From: Acidobacteriota bacterium
GTDB lineage: Bacteria; Acidobacteriota; Blastocatellia; RBC074
Assembly (NCBI GenBank): GCA_016710075.1
Contig: JADJLO010000007.1
Location: forward strand, 186,001-250,000
Reading direction: 5' to 3'
DNA: 64,000 bases
Part shown: positions 8,873-18,300 of the stretch, in pieces
Layout: each line of letters begins with the position of its first letter
How positions within the stretch are numbered: the first letter of the stretch is position 1
Notes under the pieces: generated by a model
The model's input: the letters and a program-made list of their open reading frames with translations, nothing else
The model's database searches: none
Told to the model about the DNA's origin: nothing
Position numbers and translations under genes: made by a program

Positions 8873-10108
8873 TTACTTGCCTGCGCCGAACTCAGTGCCG
8901 AACAACTCTACGGCTCCGACGGTCACGATCTTTGCTCCCGCGGCCGGAGCCCTGCCCAGAATCGCGATACCATCTGAGACGTAGCGTACTTCGACGGGGC
9001 GTCGCACGAATGTCTGAGGAGCGGTGTTCTCATAAACCCACGATCCGCCCTGAACGTCATGCAGGATGGCAGACCATGGCAAAGTCAGACTCCGTTCCTG
9101 TGATTTCAATGTGAGGGTGACTCCGACACGCTGCCCCGGACGGAATTCTTCATTGTTATTTGATGTTGAATAATAGAGATCAGCCGTTGCGGCCGAGACA
9201 TCAGCAGAAGGCGGAGCGTTGACGGGTGGTGCGCTGCGCGCCTGCGCTCCAGGCTCGTCGTTGAGCCCGTGAATACGCGCCGGCTGATTTCGGACGACTT
9301 TATTGAGATCTCCGACATAAACCGGGACGCGAATCCAGACCGTCGAGAGTGAGGCAATCTCAAGCAGTGCCGCGCCGCCTGAAGCCGCCTGCCCGGAGAC
9401 GGCGTTTATCCTTTGAATAATTCCGCTGATCGGAGAGTCAATTGAAATCTCCATTCCCGATGAGAGCGGAGTGTTGTTGAACCGCTCCAACCGCTCCCGG
9501 GATGCTTTCAATTCGGTTTCAGCCACAGCGAGATCTTCCTGAGCCTGTTCGGCTGCGCGTACGCTTCCGGCTTTTTCGCTTGCCAGCAAATCCGCGCGTT
9601 GCTTTCTCAGCTTTGCCGCAGCCACGCGCTCAGTAAGTGATGCCACGTCCCTTTCAAGCTGAACGCGCAGGTCACGTTCCGGTGAGAGAAACGGCGAAAG
9701 CCGTAAAAGCTGCTGGCCTTTCTTCACAAGCATTCCAATTACGGGCGCAGAGCCCTTCGATGGATTCAATAAATTGCCGGTCATAGGAGCAATAACAGTC
9801 ATGATCTGCCCCTGCGGAATCACGGCCTCACCGCTGAGATTGAGCCTCAGCGGCAATTCGCGATATTCGACGGAGGCGGTCTCAATGCCCAGCCGTTTCT
9901 CTGCCTCAGCACTGAGCTTGATCGTAGCCAGTTCCGATTCCTTTTTACCGTTCTCGATTTTTGCCGGAGGCGGGAGTTTCTGCTCTGCCGCGTGCGGCGA
10001 TGAGCAGCCGGAAGTCATCATCATAATGACAAGTAAAGCCGGCAGCGAAAAAGCCGCTATCGCCGGGCTTGATGAGATGAGAATAGTTTTATTCTGAAGG
10101 CTTTGCAT
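8873..10108 (-). CDS. Efflux RND periplasmic adaptor lipoprotein (CusB/HlyD-type)
   Basis: Membrane-fusion protein linking the RND pump to the outer-membrane channel. From the ATG at 10106-10108 it starts with a hydrophobic signal and a lipobox (MMMTSGCSS), indicating a lipid-anchored adaptor. A lipoyl/barrel-sandwich half (IAPMTGNLL) is followed by a long coiled-coil alpha-hairpin (about residues 150-220), the second lipoyl half (IDSPISGIIQRINAVSGQ) and beta-barrel domains. The start has GGGGAG upstream, and the preceding tolC gene overlaps it by 20 bases, so translation is probably coupled. An open frame extends 69 codons further upstream but lies inside tolC and lacks family similarity. 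Confidence 0.9.
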   Translation of the reverse strand: MQSLQNKTILISSSPAIAAFSLPALLVIMMMTSGCSSPHAAEQKLPPPAKIENGKKESELATIKLSAEAEKRLGIETASVEYRELPLRLNLSGEAVIPQGQIMTVIAPMTGNLLNPSKGSAPVIGMLVKKGQQLLRLSPFLSPERDLRVQLERDVASLTERVAAAKLRKQRADLLASEKAGSVRAAEQAQEDLAVAETELKASRERLERFNNTPLSSGMEISIDSPISGIIQRINAVSGQAASGGAALLEIASLSTVWIRVPVYVGDLNKVVRNQPARIHGLNDEPGAQARSAPPVNAPPSADVSAATADLYYSTSNNNEEFRPGQRVGVTLTLKSQERSLTLPWSAILHDVQGGSWVYENTAPQTFVRRPVEVRYVSDGIAILGRAPAAGAKIVTVGAVELFGTEFGAGK

Positions 10109-11567
10109 CGAGCTTTCTCCCCACGCTTCGATCGAGTTGCGCATTCGCACGGCGTATGTCGGCTTCAAGTTCCGCTTCGCGCAGATGGGCTTCGACGAGC
10201 CGGCGGGTTGCATCCAGCACAAAAAGATATGATTGTTCGCCATTGTTGAAGGCTCTCCCTGACAGCCGGACATTGTCCTCGGCCTGAGGAAGTATCTGAT
10301 TATGCCAGAGATCAAGCAATTCGCGGCCCTGGAGCAGCAGGTTGTAGGCTTCCTGTACTTCGAGAGTTATCCGCTGTCTGACCGAGAGGTATTGCCAGGT
10401 AGCGCGTTCGACTTCCGCATCGGCGCGAGAGATGCCGCCCTGATTTCGATTGAAAACCGGTAAATCCAGCAACACCCCCGGCCGCGGTGAAAAACCTAGC
10501 CCTTCGCCCTGTTTGATATTGAGCAATCCGGAGAGGGCAATGATCCTGGAATGCTCCCATTTTGCCCGCTTCGTTGCCGCTTCGATTCCCAGTTCGGCTG
10601 CGCGAAGGTCAGGGCGTGATTCGTATGCTCTTTTGAGGAACTCTTCGATTAAAGGAAAGCCGGTTTTCAAAGCGACATTTATCATCTGAGCCGATGATGA
10701 CTGAATCACGAAATCCGGCTGTTCAGGGCCCATGCCCATCAGGTTCCTGAGCCTGTCACGCGCCATTACTATTTCGCGCTGAAGCCTTGTCGACTGTTCG
10801 TTTGCAAAACTCAGATCGAGTTGAGTCGCAGTTGCTTCAATTTCGCTGACATCGCCCGCTCGCAATCGAACGTCGGTGAGTCTTGCAATATCCTTGCGAA
10901 GATTGACTGATTCAACCGCAAGCCGGGCACGATCCTGTGAAAGCAGAAGATCCGAGTAACTCACTCTGACATCGCGCGCCAGATTAAGAGCCGTCTGTTC
11001 TAAACTCCTGGCCACGCGGATGATTTCGGCGTTTGCAAGCTCAATACGCCGCTTTCTTTGCCAGAAGACTTCAAAAGGAAAATTGAAAAGACCTTCAAAC
11101 TGGCTGAAAGGACCGATTGGCAGCACCAGTTGCGCTATTGGATTTCTGAGCAGCCCGGCATCTATCAGATCGGCGCGCGCCAGACCCAGCGAAACAAGAT
11201 CGGCATGCAGTGCCCCATTGTTCCAAAGCGCTATCGCGACGGCTTCGTTTTCCGACAGCCCGTCATCGAGGGAGACCCCGGACGGCAGAGCAAATTGCGA
11301 CTGTCCAGGCGCCGGCGCCCTGCCATGTCCCGTCCGCTCTTCAATATAGGTCTTCTGCGGTTTTTTAGGTTTCTTATTCTCCGGATTCTGCGCTTGCGTG
11401 GTCAGTAAGACTGAGATCATCAAAATAATCATGATAATCATCGCCACGGCTGCTCGTAGGGTAATTCTGTTGACTGACAGTTCCGGATTGCATTCCTTGA
11501 CGCCGGCAGCAGGCGTTCCTGATACCTTTCCAAAAAAATGCCGACGTTCGCTTCGTGTAAATTTCAT
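10089..11567 (-). CDS. TolC-family outer membrane efflux protein
   Basis: Outer-membrane channel subunit of the tripartite pump. The long alpha-helical OEP repeats are visible, e.g. EIIRVARSLEQTALNLARDV, SFANEQSTRLQREIVMARDR, and the second repeat ending ELEADIRRANAQLDRSVGR. The start is uncertain: the ATG at 11565-11567 leaves about 42 residues before a hydrophobic signal (MIIMIILMISVLLTTQAQ), while an ATG at 11439-11441 would start directly at that signal; neither has a convincing ribosome site. The open frame extends further, into the region overlapping the divergent DUF1499 gene, which is unlikely to be translated. First gene of the efflux operon. Confidence 0.85.
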   Translation of the reverse strand: MKFTRSERRHFFGKVSGTPAAGVKECNPELSVNRITLRAAVAMIIMIILMISVLLTTQAQNPENKKPKKPQKTYIEERTGHGRAPAPGQSQFALPSGVSLDDGLSENEAVAIALWNNGALHADLVSLGLARADLIDAGLLRNPIAQLVLPIGPFSQFEGLFNFPFEVFWQRKRRIELANAEIIRVARSLEQTALNLARDVRVSYSDLLLSQDRARLAVESVNLRKDIARLTDVRLRAGDVSEIEATATQLDLSFANEQSTRLQREIVMARDRLRNLMGMGPEQPDFVIQSSSAQMINVALKTGFPLIEEFLKRAYESRPDLRAAELGIEAATKRAKWEHSRIIALSGLLNIKQGEGLGFSPRPGVLLDLPVFNRNQGGISRADAEVERATWQYLSVRQRITLEVQEAYNLLLQGRELLDLWHNQILPQAEDNVRLSGRAFNNGEQSYLFVLDATRRLVEAHLREAELEADIRRANAQLDRSVGRKLDAKPSE

Positions 11568-11841
11568 TGTTGTAATGTCAGGGAAAATAGAACGATCATT
11601 GTAGTGTTGGGTATTGCGACCCGATACCTCTCCCGCATATTCTACACAAGTCGCAGGCATAAACAATTCCTCACTGAGATGAGGGAATATCGGACTTTGA
11701 GATGTTATACAATCTCCGGCGGCTTCATTATTTTCTGACCATCCTGTCGAGTAATGAAATACACGCAATCTCTCGATTGGTAAATCAGACAATAGTATTG
11801 TGTGTCCGGCAAACCGATAAACGATAACCAGAAAGCAGACC

Positions 11842-12267
11842 ATGCAAATGAATAAAATATTCGTCGCCGTCATCGTGCTGATCATATTGCTGGCCGGCAG
11901 CCCGTTCATTCTCGGACTGATCTGGCCCCGGATCAACGATGTCACAACCGGAGCCACGCCTCAATATCCGGACATCCAGCCGCAGAAGTTCAACCAGCCT
12001 GTAGAGAAGGTCTTTGAAGCCGCCGTTGAAGCTTCTAAGACCATGGGATGGGAGATCAGGGAAGCGGATCGGGCCAATTTCGAAATCGAGGCCGTGGCGA
12101 CCACCAGGCTCTTCAAGTTCAAGGACGACATCAGCGTCAATCTTAAATCCGAGGCTGGAGCAACAACGGTCAATGTCAGGTCGCGTTCACGTATAGGAAA
12201 GGGCGATCTCGGCGCCAACGCCCGCAGAATCCGCGCTTTTCAGGCTGAGCTGGCCAAAAGATTGTAG
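11842..12267 (+). CDS. DUF1499 domain-containing membrane-anchored protein
   Basis: A 141-residue protein with one N-terminal membrane helix (KIFVAVIVLIILLAGSPFIL) followed by a DUF1499 domain, recognisable from Q-P-x-x-x-V-F-E-A, the M-G-W-E-I core, D-D-I-S-V and the closing V-R-S-R-S-R-I-G-K-G-D-L-G-A-N-A-R-R-I pattern. The family is small and alpha/beta, of unknown function, often near the envelope. It reads divergently from the efflux operon and is followed after about 80 bases by pyrR in the same direction. Nothing indicates a role in pyrimidine synthesis. Confidence 0.85.
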   Translation: MQMNKIFVAVIVLIILLAGSPFILGLIWPRINDVTTGATPQYPDIQPQKFNQPVEKVFEAAVEASKTMGWEIREADRANFEIEAVATTRLFKFKDDISVNLKSEAGATTVNVRSRSRIGKGDLGANARRIRAFQAELAKRL

Positions 12268-12350
12268 GAAGTGCTATATTTACGACCTGACTGACTGGCT
12301 TCGCCACAATAATATTCTCCAGCAATTGCCGGCATATCGAGGTGCATAAA

Positions 12351-12902
12351 ATGGAATTCGTCGAAAAGGCGTGTGTCATGACCGCTGCTGACATGAATCG
12401 TGTGCTCACGCGAATGGCCACGCAGATAGTCGAAAACAACCCTGATCTGTCAAATGTGATACTGGTTGGCGTGCGGCGACGAGGTGTGCCGCTGGCTGAA
12501 ACGCTTGCCGGAAAAATCAAGGAGATGGACGATGTCGATGTCACTACCGGAGCGCTGGACATCACCCTCTATCGCGACGATCTGAGCACGGTTGCCGACC
12601 GCCCTGTGATCAACAAGACCGAGTTGCCTTCGAATATCACCGGCAAGAACATCATTCTTGTCGACGACGTCCTTTATACGGGTCGGACCATCCGCGCGGC
12701 CATGGATGAGCTGATAGATTTTGGACGTCCGCACAGAATTCAACTCGCTGTCCTGATCGATCGCGGCTGGCGTGAACTGCCGATTCAGGCCGATTACGTG
12801 GGTAAAGTCGTGACCACGACAGAACACGAAATCATCAAGGTCATGTTGCCCGAATACGACGCAACGGAGCAGGTACTCCTCGTCGAACAGAAGAAAGTTT
12901 AA
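12351..12902 (+). CDS. pyrR: Bifunctional pyr operon regulator / uracil phosphoribosyltransferase
   Basis: PyrR family protein, 183 residues. The PRPP-binding loop is VDDVLYTGRT (residues ~104-113), preceded by VGVRRRGVPLA and DITLYRDDL, both typical. In Firmicutes PyrR binds UMP and pyr mRNA and acts in attenuation; here no classical anti-antiterminator consensus was found upstream, so the mode of control is unknown. I chose the ATG at 12351 because GAGGTG lies 6 bases upstream; a GTG nine bases earlier overlaps that site. The last codons (AAA GTT TAA) are part of a heptad repeat array that fills the space before pyrB. Confidence 0.93.
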   Translation: MEFVEKACVMTAADMNRVLTRMATQIVENNPDLSNVILVGVRRRGVPLAETLAGKIKEMDDVDVTTGALDITLYRDDLSTVADRPVINKTELPSNITGKNIILVDDVLYTGRTIRAAMDELIDFGRPHRIQLAVLIDRGWRELPIQADYVGKVVTTTEHEIIKVMLPEYDATEQVLLVEQKKV

Positions 12903-12996
12903 AGTTTAAGGGGTTAAAGTTTAAAGATCGTTTACGATTGTCCATGTTTAAGTCGAGTCCATTAGACTTTGAACTTTAGACTTTAAACTTTAAACT
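12894..12996. repeat. Heptad arrays H3, inverted pair between pyrR and pyrB
   Basis: G-type units (AAAGTTT) occupy 12894-12926, starting on the pyrR stop codon. C-type units (CTTTAAA, CTTTGAA, CTTTAGA) occupy 12965-12996, ending nine bases before the pyrB start. The two arms are complementary over most of 30 bases and enclose a 38-base spacer, so the pyrR-pyrB mRNA can fold a long A-U-rich stem. pyrB has no recognisable Shine-Dalgarno between the array and its ATG. Confidence 0.85.
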
Positions 12997-13004
12997 CATA
13001 GCAT

Positions 13005-13943
13005 ATGCCATTCAAGCACAAAGACCTGCTGGGTATCGAGGACCTCGGTTCTGAGGAAATAAACCTCATTCTCGATACGGCAGAGACCTTCCGGGACATC
13101 AATCAGCGACAGATCAAGAAAGTTCCCACGCTCAGAGGCAAAACGGTAATCAACCTGTTTTTTGAGGCCTCGACGCGCACGCGCACCAGTTTCGAGATTG
13201 CGGCCAAGCGCCTCTCAGCCGATGCCATCAACATTTCCGCATCGACATCGAGTGTGGTCAAGGGGGAAACGCTGATCGATACGGCGTTGAACCTGCAGGC
13301 GATGGCGCCGGATGCGATCGTCATCCGCCATCCGTCATCGGGTGCGCCTCATCAGATAGCGAAAGTTGTCAATGCCGCGGTGATCAATGCAGGTGACGGT
13401 GCTCACGAACATCCGACACAGGCGCTGCTTGATGCGTGGACCATCAGGCAGAAGAAGGGGCGGATTGCGGGACTCAAAGTCGCGATCATCGGCGATGTGC
13501 TGCACAGTCGGGTTGCGCGGTCGAATGCCCACCTGTTGACAAAGATGGGGGCACATGTGGTGCTTGCCGGCCCTCGAACACTCCTGCCTCTGGGGCTGGA
13601 TAAGATCATTCCGCCGGCGGCAGGCACTATCGGTTTGGCTGAAAACGTTGAAGCCGCGATAAAAGACGCGGATGTGGTGATGATGCTGCGCATTCAGATG
13701 GAGAGGCAGTCAGGAGGCTTTTTCCCGACGCTTCGAGAATATTCGATTCATTTCGGTCTCAACAGGCGTCGGCTGGAGATGGCCAAAGACGATGTCATAG
13801 TCTTGCATCCAGGGCCGATCAATCGTGGAGTGGAGATCGATTCGGATGTGGTGGATGGCCCTTATTCCCTGATTCTCGATCAGGTCAACAACGGCGTGGC
13901 GGTCCGAATGGCTGTCCTGTATCTGCTGGCCGGCGGTGATTAA
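13005..13943 (+). CDS. pyrB: Aspartate carbamoyltransferase catalytic subunit
   Basis: Forms N-carbamoyl-L-aspartate from carbamoyl phosphate and aspartate, the committed step of pyrimidine synthesis. Full length at 312 residues. The carbamoyl-phosphate motif FFEASTRTRTSFE (about residues 52-64), H-P-S-S-G-A-P-H, HPTQALLD and the aspartate-side HPGPINRG are all present. No pyrI regulatory subunit is adjacent, which is usual for class B/C enzymes paired with PyrC. The gene sits between pyrR and pyrC, with pyrC starting 4 bases after its stop. The leader is unusual: a heptad array ends nine bases before the ATG and no Shine-Dalgarno is visible. Confidence 0.96.
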   Translation: MPFKHKDLLGIEDLGSEEINLILDTAETFRDINQRQIKKVPTLRGKTVINLFFEASTRTRTSFEIAAKRLSADAINISASTSSVVKGETLIDTALNLQAMAPDAIVIRHPSSGAPHQIAKVVNAAVINAGDGAHEHPTQALLDAWTIRQKKGRIAGLKVAIIGDVLHSRVARSNAHLLTKMGAHVVLAGPRTLLPLGLDKIIPPAAGTIGLAENVEAAIKDADVVMMLRIQMERQSGGFFPTLREYSIHFGLNRRRLEMAKDDVIVLHPGPINRGVEIDSDVVDGPYSLILDQVNNGVAVRMAVLYLLAGGD

Positions 13944-13947
13944 TTTT

Positions 13948-15246
13948 ATGACGGATTTGCTGATTAAAGACGGCATGGTTATCGATCCTTCGCAGGCGCT
14001 TGAGGAGCGCGGGGATATTCTCATCAGTGACGGGCGGGTTGAAGCTGTCGGCAAAAACCTGAAGTCTGAGAAGGCGGAGGTGTTCAATGCCTCCGGTTTG
14101 ATCGTCGCGCCGGGCTTCATCGATCTGCACGTGCATTTGCGCGAGCCGGGGCTTGAGTACAAAGAGACGATCGAATCCGGGGCGCGCGCCGCAGCCGCCG
14201 GAGGCTTCACGACCGTCTGCTGCATGCCGAACACGAATCCGGTCAACGATAATTCATCAGTCACCAGCTTCATCATCGAGCAGGCGCGGAAAGCCGGGAT
14301 GGCAAATGTTCTTCCGATCGGCGCCATTACCCAGGGTTCAAAGGGAGAGCATCTGGCTGAAATAGGCGAGATGAAGTCTGCAGGAATCGTCGCCATCAGC
14401 GATGACGGGAGGCCGGTTCTCGATTCCGGAATCATGCGCCGGGCCATGGAATATTCCAGAGATTTCGATCTTCCCGTGATCGATCACTGCGAAGACTGCT
14501 GCGGAGTCGAGGGCTGGGCCATGCACGAAGGCGAGTACTCGGCGCTCATGGGCTTGAAAGGACTGCCCGGGGCGGCTGAAGACCTTCACGTTTCGCGCGA
14601 CATCATCCTTGCCGAAATGACCGGAGCTCACATTCATATCGCTCACATCTCTACGGCGCGTTCGGTCGATCTCGTCAGGCATGCGAAAAAACGAGGACTG
14701 AGAGTCACCTGCGAAGTCGCTCCTCATCATTTCACGCTGACCGACGCTGATCTCTACCGCAGCGGCTACGATACGAATTTCAAGATGGCGCCGCCTCTGC
14801 GCTCACAAGCCGATCTCGAGGCGATCATCGAAGGTCTGCGGGACGGGACCATCGACGCCATCGCTACCGACCATGCTCCGCATCACGCCAATGAAAAGAT
14901 GTATGAATTCGACAAGGCGCCGAACGGCATCACCGGGCTTGAAACGGCGGTCTCGCTGACGCTCGACCGGCTCCTTCATCGCGGAGTGATAACTCTCTCG
15001 CGCCTCATCGAACTGCTCTCCTGCAATCCCGCCCGGATTTTCAAGCTCGATCGCGGAACTTTGAAAGTCGGCTCAGTCGCGGATGTGACGATCTTCGACC
15101 CGGAGAAACAGATAAAAGTCGACATTTCAAAATCAAAATCAAAAAGCCGCAACAGCCCCTACGACGGCTGGGAATTGAAGGGTGCTCCCATCGCAACCAT
15201 CGTCGGAGGCAAGGTTGTTCAGGGGATTACGAAACAGACGGAATAA
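13948..15246 (+). CDS. pyrC: Dihydroorotase
   Basis: Zinc amidohydrolase cyclising carbamoyl aspartate to dihydroorotate. A type I dihydroorotase of 432 residues from the ATG at 13948, chosen because it begins the family sequence (MTDLLIKDGMVIDP) 4 bases after pyrB. Metal-binding HVHLREPG (residues ~61-68), IDHCED, HIHIAHIST and TDHAPH are all present, as is the substrate motif NTNPVND. An earlier GTG overlapping pyrB would add four residues. Operon with pyrR and pyrB. Its last codons form the left arm of an inverted repeat shared with the convergent amidohydrolase end. Confidence 0.95.
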   Translation: MTDLLIKDGMVIDPSQALEERGDILISDGRVEAVGKNLKSEKAEVFNASGLIVAPGFIDLHVHLREPGLEYKETIESGARAAAAGGFTTVCCMPNTNPVNDNSSVTSFIIEQARKAGMANVLPIGAITQGSKGEHLAEIGEMKSAGIVAISDDGRPVLDSGIMRRAMEYSRDFDLPVIDHCEDCCGVEGWAMHEGEYSALMGLKGLPGAAEDLHVSRDIILAEMTGAHIHIAHISTARSVDLVRHAKKRGLRVTCEVAPHHFTLTDADLYRSGYDTNFKMAPPLRSQADLEAIIEGLRDGTIDAIATDHAPHHANEKMYEFDKAPNGITGLETAVSLTLDRLLHRGVITLSRLIELLSCNPARIFKLDRGTLKVGSVADVTIFDPEKQIKVDISKSKSKSRNSPYDGWELKGAPIATIVGGKVVQGITKQTE

Positions 15247-15298
15247 ACGAAACGGACGAAAAATCCAATAAAAGATCGTTCGTGCTGTTTCGTAATCC
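15224..15298. terminator. Bidirectional inverted repeat between pyrC and amidohydrolase
   Basis: GGATTACGAAACAG (15224-15237, inside the pyrC 3' end) is exactly complementary to CTGTTTCGTAATCC (15285-15298), a 14-bp stem with a 47-base loop, between two convergent genes. There is no strong T-tract, and the loop holds an imperfect repeat of the left arm (ACGAAACGGACGAA). It probably works as a shared 3'-end structure. Confidence 0.5.
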
Positions 15299-15300
15299 TG

Positions 15301-18300
15301 CTATCTCGGTTCCCGGTCCCACCAGTATTGCTTGTCGAGTTTCTTCTGCACCGGCCAGATCTGATCGAGCGAGTCGCCTTCGAAGAGCTCGCCGTTTTTC
15401 ATGACCAATTTGATGGTGTTGGTATTTCGGATATCTGCCAGCGGATTCTGATCGAGGATCAGGAGATCTGCGAGCTTGCCGATTTCGAGTGAGCCGACAT
15501 CGCGATTGAGGCCGATGGCTTCGGCGCCGAAGATGGTTGCGCAGCGCAGAGCCTCCATGGTCGTCATGCCTCCCGATTGGAGCGCCCACAGTTCCCAATG
15601 GCAGCCGATGCCCTGCATCTGGCCATGGCCTCCCAGGCCGACGCGGCCCCCGGCGCGGACAATGGCCGCCGCGCCTTTGGCAATTCCCACGTGACCGTAC
15701 TCATCGGGGTGGAACCACTGGCCGCGGCGGCGAAGCATCGTGTTGAGCAGTTCGCGGGGAATAAAGCGGGCGAGCTTCTTGTTGCCCACGACGTCGGTAT
15801 TCTGAAAGAAGTAGTTCTCAGACCACGGCGCGCCATAGGCGACGAGGATTGTTGGTGTGTAGAAGGTCTTCGATTGAGCGACGAACTCGGCGATGTCCTT
15901 GTAGAGCGGCTGGATCGGCAGTGCGTGCTCATTGCCTGAAAAACCGTCGATCATTTGCGAGAGGTCGAGCTTCATATCGAGCGCGCCCTCGGTCGTCGGC
16001 GTGATGCCGAACTCCTTGCAGGCTTCAGCCACCCATTGGCGGACGATTCGATCGCCGGCGACGTATTCCTTCAGAGTCATCGTCTGGTAGGCTTCCTTGT
16101 ATCGCTTGATGAAGTTACGGGTGGATTCCTTGTCGTCGAGGCCCGAGCGGTCGAAGACGCCGGGGCCGGTGGTGTAAACGCGAGGCCCGAGGATCTCGCC
16201 CGTCTCGACCAGATCGGTGTATGCGTATACGTCCGTCGTTGAGCTCTGCGGGTCCCTGGTGGTCGTCACGCCGTAAGCGAGGTTGGCGAGATACTGCCAT
16301 ACCTGCGTCTGGTGGACATCGCGCGGAGGCCACATATGAGCGTGAACATCGACGAGTCCGGGCATGATCGTCTTGCCGCTGACGTCGATGACTCTGGCTC
16401 CGGCAGGATAGACGGGCTTGCCTTTGGCTGGTGTCGCCTTGATGTCTGTGATGCGGTTATCGGTGATCGTGATGTCACCGCGCTCGATGACCTCATCGCC
16501 CTTCATCGTGATGATGCGCGCGCCTGAGAGGATGACGGTTCCTTTGGGTTTTGCTCGCGGCATCTCGACTGAGATGTCGAAGCTTTCGGACTTATCCGCA
16601 GTTGCAGCCTGACGATGGAACTTCGATCCCCACGACCATGTCAGCATTGCGCCGTCGTTCGACCATGCGAGGTAATCTCCGCCCTCGGCCGACATCTTCT
16701 TCACCGGAACGGATGAAGGGCCGCCGGCCACACTGACGTTGACCGTTTCGCGACCGGCTTTCGGAATGGTCACCAGGTAATGCTTGCCCTGGACCTCGCA
16801 GAAAGCTTTTGTCCCGTCCGGAGAGATTCTTATCACGCCGGCAGTCGCCTGAGCCGGCGGCGCTCCACTGCCTGTGATTTTAAGATGCGTTCGCCGATCG
16901 AGCCCGTCCAGACGAACGGAGGTCAGCCCCTGAGAAGTCGTCAGATAAACGCGGTTCGGATCGCTGCTGAAATGCGGGTACCGGCCTCCCTGTGACGGGC
17001 CGATCAAAACCGAATCTCCTCCGGCAGCCGGGATGTAGCGCAGATCGCTGCCGGTGAATCCGGGTATGCCGGTGACTTCGCTTTCAGTATGGCCATGCAG
17101 AAGGGCCTCTGCCTCGGAGAGAAATTCATGGTTGTCTTTCAGATCCGAGAATAACTGGTCTTCAATCGCTCCCGAAGTGAAGACAATTTTAGAGTTGTCG
17201 GGCGAGTAAACGGGGTAGCTGTAGAATGCCGCACGCCGTGTGAGCGGCTCAGGCTGGCCTCCATCTGCGGGCGCGCGATAGATCTGGCCGCCATCGCGCG
17301 ACCACGTTGCAAATGCAACATAGCGCCCATCAGGCGACCATGCAGGCATGAATTCGCCGGCTGAAAGGCCGGTCAATCGACGCGGAGTCCCTCCCGGGAG
17401 TTCCATGACATAAATTTTATTGAAAGCGGAAAACGCGAGGCGCTTCCCGTCGGGCGACATCGCCGGGTAGCGGATCAATCGCGCCTTTACCGCCGCGCTT
17501 TCATCCACGCGGTAATCGAAATGGAGGCGCGCGGCCAGATCCATGTCGACCCTGGCGCTGAAGGGAATTGTCGTCGCCTGACCCGTTGCGAAATCCACAC
17601 GCTTGATCTTGCCGTCAATATTGACAATCAGCGCCTTGCCGTCAGGGGTGAAGGCATAGCCCGGAAAAGTGTCGCGCGTGGCGCGCGATTCCTGATCATC
17701 GCGGGTCACATTGTTGATCAGCCATCTTTCCTGATTTGTTTCCAGGTCGCGGACGCGAAGAGCTGTGCGGGTCTCCCAGCGGGTTGCATAGACCATTTGT
17801 TTGCCGTCGGGCGAAAGCAACGGCCTCATCGCGCTGCCCTGTGAGTTCGTGACGGTCGAGGTTTCGCTCGTCTCGCGGTCGAACCTGACTATCTGCCATA
17901 TCGGGAACTGAGCATTGTAGTTGAACGCCCCCGTTCGCTGGGCCCAGTAAACGTAACGGCCATCGGGCGAGGCTACCGCGCCCATCTTGTTGAGTTGCGG
18001 CCGCGGCGGACCGGCATCCTGCCCCGGTGTCGGCGGCGGCGGGGGAGGAGGCCCGACGCTGACGCCGCTTCCGCCATCCTTGTTCCACATGTAAACATGA
18101 AAGGTGCCGATTCCGCGTTCGGATTTTGATGCGAGAATGTAGTTGCCGTCAGGCGTCCACGACGGCGAGAGAAACATCAGCATCCCTGCGCCACGCCCCC
18201 TGGTGATCGGCTTGAGATCGCTTCCGTCAGGCTTGCCGACCCAGAGTTGCTCTGCGCCGCTGCGGTCGCTGATGAACGCAATCTGCTTTCCATCCGGAGA

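Noticed and set aside
10109..10315. Extended N-terminus of the RND adaptor
   Set aside because: It overlaps tolC, lacks family similarity and would hide the lipoprotein signal.
12268..12350. PyrR-dependent attenuator upstream of pyrR
   Set aside because: The region is short and shows neither the PyrR-binding loop consensus nor a terminator followed by a T-tract.
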